The notes beneath the pieces are model-generated. The model was given only the letters and a program-made list of their open reading frames with translations. It had not been told where the DNA came from and did not search any database. This document shows positions 1 through 6,097 of a DNA stretch of 6,786 nt, in pieces. The translations under genes were made by a program, and so were the position numbers. Source of the DNA: Betaproteobacteria bacterium (GTDB taxonomy: Bacteria; Pseudomonadota; Gammaproteobacteria; Burkholderiales; Casimicrobiaceae); NCBI GenBank assembly GCA_005888955.1, contig VBCS01000323.1:1-6786 (forward strand), read 5' to 3'. Position 1 is the stretch's first letter. Each line of letters starts with the position of its first letter.

Positions 1-1324
1 CCTTGTCCACGGGCACCTTCTCGCTGACGATGCGGTTCATCGCCTTCGCCCAGACGTTCTCGTTATTGATGATCGTGAACTTGTAGTTCTTGGTGAACTC
101 GAAAGTAACCGTCCCGGCATGAAACTGGTTGTACACGGCCTGGCGGTGCCGGTCCGCCTTCCAGAATGGCCGTTCGGCAGCGGCCTTGGTCACCGGATAC
201 CAGCGCCCGAGCGAGCCTTCGACATAGGGTGTCAGGTTGTCCTCCTGCAGCAGGAAGGCGACGAACTCCTTCGCCCGCTTCTTGTTCTTCGCGTTCTCGA
301 AAACGACACCGGTCTTGATCGCGGCGCGATAGATCATCTTCGAGCCGTCGGGCTTGTTCGGAAAGCCCGCCGTCGCGATGAGCTCGGTATAGTTCTTCTT
401 CGCTTGCGCGCGCTGCTCCGCGGACAGCGTCTCGTTGTTCATGTCGTCGAGCCACTTCGCGGCAATCGAGATCGTGGCGTTGTGGGTCAGGATGATCGTC
501 TTGTTGTGGAAGGCCACGTTGTTGTCCGGGTCCTTCCACGAGGTCGACGACGGCGGCGTGCAGCCTTTGGTATACACAGATGTGTAATCCGTCATCGCGC
601 CGATCAACCCCTGCTTCACCTTGGGATCGTCGACCAGAAGCTTGCCGTTGTCGTCCACGAGCTTGACGTTGTACGCGTCCATGAATGTCAGGAACGAATA
701 GAACGAGTCGCTCGAATCGACACCCATCGGGAACCCGGTGGCGTAATTCCGGGTGCCGCTTTTCTGCCGATAGGCCGGCTGAACCTTGTCGCACCAGAAC
801 GACCAGTAGTCCTTCCATCCGGTCGGGATATCGGACTCCTTGAAGCCGGCAGCATTCAGCATGTCGATCCAATACTGGATGTGCATCGTCTGCTGCTTCA
901 TGGGGAACGCGTAATAAGCGCGCTTCTTGGTCTTGTCGTTGTATAGGTAGGTCGTTTCAACAGTATTGGGCAGGAAGCTCGCCTTCATCGGCGTGAGAAT
1001 GTCGGTCAAGTCTTCGAGCTTGCCGTCGAACGCCCATTTGCCGGTAACCTGGAAGTCGTACACGTCGGCGTACGCGACGTCGGGCACTGTGCCGGCGTCG
1101 AGCGCCGAGACGGTCTTGGGAATCATGTCCTGCACCGGGTACTGCGACAGCTCGACCTTGATCTTGGTTTTGTCCTCGAATTTTTTGATCGCCGCGAGCA
1201 GCGCGTCGTCCTCGGACTTGTAGAAGCCCTTGGCCCACCAGACGGTCAGCGTTTCCTGCGCCAGCGTCTGGCCCGCAAATGCAATGGCGCAACCGGCGAC
1301 GATGCCGGCGACGAATCTGTTCAT
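1..1324 (-). CDS. ABC transporter sugar-binding protein (periplasmic, family 1), 3' end cut by window edge
   Basis: This is the periplasmic binding component of a carbohydrate-type ABC importer; it would capture substrate and deliver it to membrane permeases not seen here. The frame is open for 441 codons from ATG 1324-1322 to the window edge. The start is supported by a strong GAGGAGGAG ribosome binding site at about 1329-1337. Residues 1-23 form a signal peptide with cleavage near TLA/QE. The mature protein begins with the strand TVWWAKGFYK (27-36), followed by KKFEDKTKIKVELSQY (47-62) and PDVAYADVYDFQ (81-92), the usual beta/alpha opening of family 1 sugar-binding proteins. Further family-like stretches are NKTIILTHNATISIAAKWL (274-292) and FVAFLLQ (354-360). 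Two mature cysteines, Cys178 and Cys255, could form a disulphide. Relatives are about 440-460 residues, so only a short C-terminal tail is missing. A promoter lies directly upstream, so it probably starts its own unit, with permease genes expected beyond position 1. The substrate cannot be read from sequence; a sugar, polyol or sugar-acid oligomer is plausible. Confidence 0.9.
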   Translation of the reverse strand, partial: MNRFVAGIVAGCAIAFAGQTLAQETLTVWWAKGFYKSEDDALLAAIKKFEDKTKIKVELSQYPVQDMIPKTVSALDAGTVPDVAYADVYDFQVTGKWAFDGKLEDLTDILTPMKASFLPNTVETTYLYNDKTKKRAYYAFPMKQQTMHIQYWIDMLNAAGFKESDIPTGWKDYWSFWCDKVQPAYRQKSGTRNYATGFPMGVDSSDSFYSFLTFMDAYNVKLVDDNGKLLVDDPKVKQGLIGAMTDYTSVYTKGCTPPSSTSWKDPDNNVAFHNKTIILTHNATISIAAKWLDDMNNETLSAEQRAQAKKNYTELIATAGFPNKPDGSKMIYRAAIKTGVVFENAKNKKRAKEFVAFLLQEDNLTPYVEGSLGRWYPVTKAAAERPFWKADRHRQAVYNQFHAGTVTFEFTKNYKFTIINNENVWAKAMNRIVSEKVPVDK

Positions 1325-1415
1325 TGAACTCCTCCTCGTAAATGTAACGCCCAATTCATTCGGCCGCCCGGTTCCCGCCGCGCCGCATGATGAATTCGCA
1401 CCCACGAACGTCTGC

Positions 1416-1444
1416 AGCGTAAAAGCAAGGCCCTCCCCTGTCAA
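1416..1444 (-). promoter_or_regulatory. Sigma70-like promoter for the ABC binding-protein gene
   Basis: On the minus strand a perfect -35 hexamer TTGACA (1444-1439) is followed by a 17-nt spacer and the -10 hexamer TACGCT (1421-1416), which keeps the key TA...T positions. It begins 6 nt after the stop codon of the upstream dehydratase gene and about 90 nt before the ATG of the binding protein, leaving a leader of roughly 85 nt. The match to consensus and the ideal spacing are seen directly; promoter activity is inferred. I see no convincing terminator between the dehydratase stop and this promoter, so read-through from the upstream operon may add to expression. Confidence 0.6.
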
Positions 1445-1449
1445 CGTAC

Positions 1450-2973
1450 CTACATGACCGCTCCCAGATACCACGGCACGAACTCGTTCTGACCGTAGCC
1501 GTGCAATTCGCTCTTGCTCTTCGCGCCCGACGCCGTGTCGAGTATCAGGCGGAAAAATCGCTCGCCCATTTGCACGACCGTCGACGTTCCGTCGACGATC
1601 TCGCCGCAGTTGATGTCGATGTCCTCTTCCTGGCGTTCCCAGAGCGCGGTGTTGGTCGCGAGCTTGAGCGATGGCGAGGGCGCGCAGCCGTACGCCGAGC
1701 CGCGTCCGGTGGTGAAGCAGATCATGTTGGCGCCGCCGGCGACCTGGCCGGTCGCGGACACCGGATCGTAACCGGGGGTATCCATGTAGACGAAACCCCT
1801 GGCGGTGACAGGCTCGGCGTATTCATACACCGCGACCAGGTTGGTGGTGCCGCCTTTGGCCACCGCGCCGAGCGATTTCTCGAGAATGGTGGTGAGCCCG
1901 CCGGCCTTGTTCCCGGGCGACGGATTGTTGTTCATCTCGCCCTTGTTGCGCGCGGTGTATTCCTCCCACCACCTGATGCGCTCGATGAGCTTTTCGCCGA
2001 CCTCGCGCGAGACGGCGCGTCGCGTAAGCAAGTGCTCGGCACCGTAGATCTCCGGCGTTTCGGAAAGTATCGCGGTGCCGCCGTGGCGCACCAGGAGATC
2101 GACCGCGGCGCCAAGCGCCGGATTGGCGGTGATGCCCGAGTAGCCGTCCGAGCCGCCGCATTGCAGCCCGAGCGTCAGGTGCTTAGCGGGAACGCTTTCG
2201 CGAACGACTTGGTTGGCGTGCGGCAACATCTCCTTGACCATGGCGACTCCGCGGGCGATCGACTTCGCGGTACCCCCCGCATCCTGGATGCTGTACGTGC
2301 GCAGCAGCGGTCCTTCGCGAAGCGCCTGCGCACCCATGAGCGCGCTGATCTGATTCGCTTCGCACCCCAGGCCCACGATGAGCACGCCGGCGAAATTGGC
2401 GTGCTTGGCATAGCCTCCGATCGTCCGCCGCAGCACCTGCATGCTCTCGCCTTGCACGTCCATGCCGCACCCGCTGCCGTGGGTAAGCGCCACCACGCCG
2501 TCGACGTTGGCGAAGTCCGCAAGCGCGCCGCCTTTGAACGCGTCGGCGATGCCGTGCGCGACGGTGGCCGAGCAGTTCACGGTCGAAAGGATGCCGATAT
2601 AGTTGCGCGTCGCCACGCGCCCATCCGCGCGGACGATGCCCATGAAGCTCGCCGGCGGATCGACAAATTGCGTGGGCTTCGCTTCTGCGCCGAAGGCATA
2701 GTCGCGCGCGAACTCGCCCATCGCCAGGTTATGAAGGTGCACGTGCTCGCCCGGCGCGATCGCGCGCTTGGCAAAGCCGATGATCTGGTTATAGCGCTTG
2801 ACCGGCGCGCCGGCGGGGATCGTATGCGTCGCGACCTTGTGGCCGGGCGGCACGAGGCCCGAGACCTTGACGTTCTCGTCGAGGAGCGCCGTGCCCGAGA
2901 CGAGCTGTTGGCGAGCGATCACCACATCGTCGTTCGGATGAAGGCGAATGGTCAGCGAGGTCTTGGTCAGCAT
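1450..2973 (-). CDS. Altronate/galactarate dehydratase family enzyme (UxaA/GarD family)
   Basis: A 507-residue cytoplasmic sugar-acid dehydratase. Family members use a divalent metal (iron or manganese) to remove water from altronate or galactarate, giving a 2-keto-3-deoxy acid. Residues about 10-85 form the N-terminal SAF-type domain (PPGHKVATHTI at 42-52, GFAKRAIAPGEHVHLHN at 66-82). The catalytic part starts at GIVRADGRVATRNYIGI (112-128). It carries family motifs HGSGCG (165-170), GLGCE (201-205), QCGGSDGYSGITANP (271-285), NPSPGNKAGG (350-359) and FTTGRGSAYG (420-429). Length is close to E. coli UxaA and GarD (about 500-520), so it looks complete. The start has a GGAGGAG site 7 nt upstream. 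It follows dctM by 57 nt and is probably the last gene of the operon. From memory of the E. coli proteins, the C-terminal half (EVGEKLIERIRWWEEY, FFRLILDTASG) resembles GarD at least as much as UxaA, so I give no gene symbol; altronate, galactarate or a related aldonate/aldarate are all possible substrates. Confidence 0.92.
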   Translation of the reverse strand: MLTKTSLTIRLHPNDDVVIARQQLVSGTALLDENVKVSGLVPPGHKVATHTIPAGAPVKRYNQIIGFAKRAIAPGEHVHLHNLAMGEFARDYAFGAEAKPTQFVDPPASFMGIVRADGRVATRNYIGILSTVNCSATVAHGIADAFKGGALADFANVDGVVALTHGSGCGMDVQGESMQVLRRTIGGYAKHANFAGVLIVGLGCEANQISALMGAQALREGPLLRTYSIQDAGGTAKSIARGVAMVKEMLPHANQVVRESVPAKHLTLGLQCGGSDGYSGITANPALGAAVDLLVRHGGTAILSETPEIYGAEHLLTRRAVSREVGEKLIERIRWWEEYTARNKGEMNNNPSPGNKAGGLTTILEKSLGAVAKGGTTNLVAVYEYAEPVTARGFVYMDTPGYDPVSATGQVAGGANMICFTTGRGSAYGCAPSPSLKLATNTALWERQEEDIDINCGEIVDGTSTVVQMGERFFRLILDTASGAKSKSELHGYGQNEFVPWYLGAVM

Positions 2974-2979
2974 GGGGCT

Positions 2980-2993
2980 CTCCTCCGGAGGAG
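2980..2993 (-). promoter_or_regulatory. Palindromic ribosome binding site of the dehydratase gene
   Basis: The sequence CTCCTCCGGAGGAG is a perfect 14-nt self-complementary palindrome. Its downstream half GGAGGAG is the ribosome binding site, 6 nt before the ATG at 2973; its upstream half CTCCTCC is an anti-Shine-Dalgarno-like complement. In RNA it can fold into a 5-bp stem (CUCCU/AGGAG) with a CCGG tetraloop, hiding the binding site. The palindrome is seen directly; a translational effect is inference, and it may be chance in GC-rich DNA. Confidence 0.5.
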
Positions 2994-3030
2994 GTTACGG
3001 CATTTTAGACGCGTTCCGGGCGCCGGCGGT

Positions 3031-4434
3031 TCATGAGTAGAAAAGCCGCGGCAGCCACAGCGAAATCGATGGAATGTAGGTGATCAGCAGGAGACTCAGC
3101 AACAGCGGCACCAGCCAGGGAAGGATCGCCATCGTGGTCTTCTCGATCGATAGATTGGCGACCCGCGCCAGAACGAACAGCACCATGCCCATCGGTGGAT
3201 GGAGCAGCCCGATCATCAGGTTGAGCACCATGACCAGGCCGAAATGAACCGGGTCGATGCCGAGCTGCTGCACGACCGGCATCAGCACCGGCACCAGGAT
3301 GAGGATCGCGGCCGTCGGCTCGAGAAAACAGCCGACGAAGAGCATCAACAGATTGACCAGCAGCAGGAACACCCAGGGACTGTGGGTGAAGGCCAGCACC
3401 CAGGCGGCGACGGCGTCGGTGACCCGGGTCGCGGTCAGGAGCCAGCCGAAGATCGATGCGGCCGCGACGATGAACATCACGGTGGCCGTGGTCTCGATCG
3501 TATCCATCGAGACCTTCACCAGCATCTTCCAGCTCAGCGTGCGGTACCAGACGAGCCCGAGAAACAGCGCCCAGACGCAGGCCGCGATCGCGCCTTCGGT
3601 GGGAGTGAACACGCCCGTCGTCATCCCGCCGATCAGCAGCACCGGTGTCATGATCGGCAGCACGGCGTCGAACTTGAACTTGAAATCCGCTGCGAGCAGG
3701 CCCGCGACACACGCGCCAAACGCCCAGTTGAACGGCAACCCCGCTACGATGAGGCCCCACATGACGACCGGAAAGCCGATGACCAGCGCGAGCTCGAGCA
3801 ATGCCTTGCCGAGCCGTCCCCATTCGAACTTGATGTCGCCGCCCCAGTGATACTTGTGGGCGTAATAGGCGACAGTAAGCATCATCAGGATCGCCATGAC
3901 GACGCCCGGAACGATGCCGGCGACGAAAAGCTGGCCCACCGACACGTTGGCCATCATCCCGTAGATCACGAACGGCAGCGACGGCGGAATGATCGGTCCC
4001 AGCGTCGCCGACGCCGCCGTCACGCCAACCGAGAAGCCGAGGTCGTAGCCCTGGTCCTTCATGGCCTTGATCTCGATCGTTCCCAAACCCGCCGCATCGG
4101 CAATCGCCGTCCCCGACATGCCCGCGAAGATCACCGAGCCGATGATGTTGACGTGCCCCAAGCCCCCCTTCAGCCAGCCGACCAGAGAGAGCGCGAAGTT
4201 GTAGATGCGGTTGGTAATGCCGGCGTTGTTCATCAGGTTGCCGGCAAAGATGAAGAACGGGACCGCCAGCAGCGGAAAGCTGTCGATGCCGCTGATCATG
4301 CGGTGGACGACGACGAACGGCGGGATATCGCCCGTCAGCAGGATGTAGACCAGCGCTGCGCCCGCCATCGCGATCGCGACGGGAACGCCTGCCGCCATGA
4401 AGGCAAGAAAGGAACCGAGCAGCGCTGGCGTCAC
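3031..4434 (-). CDS. dctM: TRAP transporter large permease (DctM type)
   Basis: The large inner-membrane subunit of a tripartite ATP-independent periplasmic (TRAP) transporter; it carries the ion-coupled transport path and works with the small DctQ-type subunit and a periplasmic binding protein. I choose GTG 4434-4432 as start because it overlaps the dctQ stop in a GTGA arrangement and gives a normal N-terminus (TPALLGSFLAFMAAGVPVA). An upstream in-frame start would add 19 polar residues lying inside dctQ. The product is 467 residues and almost wholly hydrophobic. Family motifs include PFFIFAGNLM (59-68), GSVIFAGMSGTAIADAAGLG (99-118), GPIIPPSLPFVIYG (146-159), GVFTPTEG (274-281), EPTAAILILVPVLMPV (372-387) and HPPMGMVLFV (412-421). 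A segment at about 213-260, including a hydrophobic stretch and ADFKFKF, seems to be extra compared with the compact 425-430-residue members. Translational coupling to dctQ is likely. The symbol denotes the family; the substrate is probably a sugar acid, judged from the neighbours. Confidence 0.93.
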   Translation of the reverse strand: MTPALLGSFLAFMAAGVPVAIAMAGAALVYILLTGDIPPFVVVHRMISGIDSFPLLAVPFFIFAGNLMNNAGITNRIYNFALSLVGWLKGGLGHVNIIGSVIFAGMSGTAIADAAGLGTIEIKAMKDQGYDLGFSVGVTAASATLGPIIPPSLPFVIYGMMANVSVGQLFVAGIVPGVVMAILMMLTVAYYAHKYHWGGDIKFEWGRLGKALLELALVIGFPVVMWGLIVAGLPFNWAFGACVAGLLAADFKFKFDAVLPIMTPVLLIGGMTTGVFTPTEGAIAACVWALFLGLVWYRTLSWKMLVKVSMDTIETTATVMFIVAAASIFGWLLTATRVTDAVAAWVLAFTHSPWVFLLLVNLLMLFVGCFLEPTAAILILVPVLMPVVQQLGIDPVHFGLVMVLNLMIGLLHPPMGMVLFVLARVANLSIEKTTMAILPWLVPLLLSLLLITYIPSISLWLPRLFYS

Positions 4435-5009
4435 ACTTGCCCCTCGATGGCGATTTCGGGGCGCTCCAGCACGCTGTAGCCTCGGCGCCAATTAATGATC
4501 AGAACCTGCACCGCGCGCACCGCCGAGAATGCGAAGCCGATCATGCACACGGCGTAGACGGAATTCATCGGCAGGTCGACGATGGTCATCCTGTAATTGC
4601 CCATCTTCTGCATCATGGCCCAGGTCAGGTATACCGCGTAGGCGAAGAACGCGATTCGAATCAGGTCGACGAGCGTCGAAAGCACGCGACAAACCGGCGC
4701 CGGCAACAGTCGATAGAAGAAGTCGACATGAATGTGACGATCGGTGCGCACCGACGCCGCAATCGCGATGAACACAGTGGAAATCAGCAGATAGCGCGCG
4801 ATCTCCTCGGTCCAGGCGGCAGAATCGTTGAGCGCGTAGCGGGTGAAGAACTGGTAGAAGATGTCGGTCGCCAGCACCCAGAAGAACGCGAACGAGATCC
4901 AGGCCTCCAACGTGTAGCGTGAAAGGTCGATCGGCGCGTCGGTGACATGCATGTGTCCCGTGGCATCGAGGACATGCTCTTCGGGTGGTGGTGCGATGTT
5001 GTCGCTCAT
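4431..5009 (-). CDS. dctQ: TRAP transporter small permease (DctQ type)
   Basis: The 192-residue small inner-membrane subunit of the TRAP importer, which pairs with the large permease encoded next. Four hydrophobic segments are visible, at about residues 35-56, 70-88, 108-131 and 150-172, as expected for the family. After the first lies the family-typical WTEEIARYLL (66-75) and then RTDRHIHVDFFYRLLP (88-103). The first 30 residues are polar, rich in acidic residues and prolines, and probably cytoplasmic. The ATG at 5009-5007 has a GGAGGA ribosome binding site (5026-5021) about 11 nt upstream. The TGA stop overlaps the dctM start by 4 nt, so the two permease subunits should be made in coupled amounts. 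The gap to dctP holds an inverted repeat. The family is clear despite the usual low conservation; the symbol marks the family, not dicarboxylate specificity. Confidence 0.9.
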   Translation of the reverse strand: MSDNIAPPPEEHVLDATGHMHVTDAPIDLSRYTLEAWISFAFFWVLATDIFYQFFTRYALNDSAAWTEEIARYLLISTVFIAIAASVRTDRHIHVDFFYRLLPAPVCRVLSTLVDLIRIAFFAYAVYLTWAMMQKMGNYRMTIVDLPMNSVYAVCMIGFAFSAVRAVQVLIINWRRGYSVLERPEIAIEGQV

Positions 5010-5034
5010 GTGCCGCGATTTCCTCCAGATGAGA

Positions 5035-5114
5035 CGTCATTCTCGCGTAGGCGGGAATCCAGTGTCGTTCAACCATTGCAAAGTCGCTGGATCCCCCCTT
5101 TCGCGGGGATGACG
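5035..5114. repeat. REP-like imperfect inverted repeat between dctP and dctQ
   Basis: Two 28-nt arms, 5035-5062 and 5087-5114, face each other across a 24-nt spacer; 22 of 28 positions agree when one arm is reverse-complemented. Each arm starts or ends with CGTCAT/ATGACG and GGATCCAG- or GAATCCAG-like sequence, and each contains its own smaller hairpin (ATTCTCGC...GCGGGAAT and ATCCCC...GGGGAT). The type resembles the GTCATTCC-CGGGAATCCAG palindromes scattered in intergenic regions of many beta- and gammaproteobacteria. It fills most of the 137-nt gap between the binding-protein and small-permease genes. In RNA it could form a long stem that stabilises the upstream message or attenuates read-through, as REP elements do between malE and malF in E. 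coli; that role is inferred. Confidence 0.75.
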
Positions 5115-5146
5115 CCGGGCCCTAAGCTGCGCGGCTTGGTCCGGCG

Positions 5147-6056
5147 TCACTTGATCTGCTGGATCTTGTCCCAGTCGGCCTTCGAATACCCCATCGATTC
5201 GAACGTGACATTCTTCAAAATTGCGTCCTGGAATGATTTCTTGTCGACCGCCGTCACGGTCAGCCCCTTCTTGCGGAACTCGTCGGCCAGCTCGCCCTCG
5301 CGCTTCTGGATTTCCGCGGTCGCGTGCGCCGCCGCCTCCTGCGTCACATCGGTGAAGATCTTCTTCTCCTGATCGGACAGCTTGGTCCACACGTGCGGCG
5401 CGATCTGCGTCGCCAGCGAGTCGACGATATGGCCTCTCCTGCGCATCGACGGTCCCGTTCTGCAGCGCGAGATAGACCTCGGCGAACGCGATCGGCGTCG
5501 GATTGGCGCCGCAGGACCTCGGCAGCGCCAGATACGCCGGCACGTCGGGCACGCGCATCTTCAGGCCCTTCATCCCGGCGCAATCGGTGAACGGCTTGTT
5601 CGACGTCGTCTGCCGTATGCCGTAGTAGGTCATCGCGGTGATCTGGATACCGGTCTTCTGCCGGTACTCGTCGGTCATGGCCTTGAACGCGTCGCTCTTG
5701 GACCACTTGACCAGGTGGTCGCCGTCGCGGAACGTGTACGGGTAATAGCCGACGCCGATGCGCGGCATCGTGCGCGCGGCGAACGACAGCCCGGAGATGA
5801 TCACGTCGACCGTGCCGAGCGTCAGCCCCTGGTTGATATCCGATTCCTTCCCAAGCGTCGACGCGGGGAAGACGTCGACATGGTACTTGCCGTTGGTGCG
5901 CTTCTCGATTTCGCCCGCCGCCCATACCGACCATTTGTGATAGGGCTCCGAGGTTTCGTATACGTGCGCCCACTTCAGCTTCGTCTGGGCGAGCGCGGCG
6001 CCCGTAGCGAGCATCATTACCGCTCCGAGCAGCGTTAGTCGACCGATCCACCGCAT
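5147..6056 (-). pseudogene. dctP: TRAP solute-binding protein (DctP family), disrupted by internal deletion and frameshift
   Basis: This gene encodes the periplasmic binding protein of the TRAP importer, but its frame is broken. It starts at ATG 6056-6054 with a strong GAGGAGGA site (about 6061-6068), 41 nt after the dehydrogenase stop. Residues 1-23 are a signal peptide (cleavage after ALA, before QTKLKW). The first frame is clearly DctP: FPASTLGKESDINQGLTLGT (63-82), YYGIRQTTSNKPF (144-156), GLKMRVPDVPAYLALP (164-179, with the conserved ligand-binding Arg168) and FAEVYLALQNGTVDAQE (191-207). Glu207 ends at 5436; the family then expects NP plus about 20 residues. Instead the sequence jumps, after one extra base at 5435, to the other frame, GHIVDSLATQIAPHVWTKLS, which runs 95 residues to TGA 5149-5147. 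About 21 codons are thus missing and the frame is shifted, consistent with a loss of around 62 nt. The lost part includes the conserved Asn of the QENP motif. A sequencing or assembly error is the main alternative to a real mutation. Confidence 0.85.
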
Positions 6057-6097
6057 GGTATTCCTCCTCGATGTGTTGAATGAAAATCCGCCGCAGC

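Noticed and set aside
63..946. Long open frames on both strands within the ABC binding-protein region
   Set aside because: The true frame is the one read from ATG 1324, open for 441 codons with signal peptide and family motifs; the others are shadows.
1289..1324. Lipobox-like VAGC at residues 8-11 of the ABC binding protein
   Set aside because: The hydrophobic stretch before the Cys is too short for a lipoprotein signal peptide, and a normal signal peptidase I site follows near residue 22.
2998..3030. Promoter-like TAAAAT and small CCGG-CGC-CCGG hairpin between dctM and the dehydratase gene
   Set aside because: No acceptable -35 element at 16-18 nt, and the hairpin is only 4 bp without a following T-run, so neither a promoter nor a terminator can be supported.
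1501..3036. 511-codon plus-strand open frame opposite the dehydratase gene
   Set aside because: The translation is Arg/Ala/His-rich, low in recognisable motifs, and mirrors the codon bias of the real gene on the minus strand; no ribosome binding site. It is a GC-driven shadow.
3199..4479. 426-codon plus-strand open frame opposite dctM
   Set aside because: Very rich in His, Asp, Arg and Gln, as expected for the antisense of a membrane protein gene; no family resemblance. The minus strand is clearly DctM.
6057..6097. Possible promoter before dctP
   Set aside because: The 41-nt gap holds only the ribosome binding site; no paired -35/-10 was found, so operon transcription from upstream is more likely.
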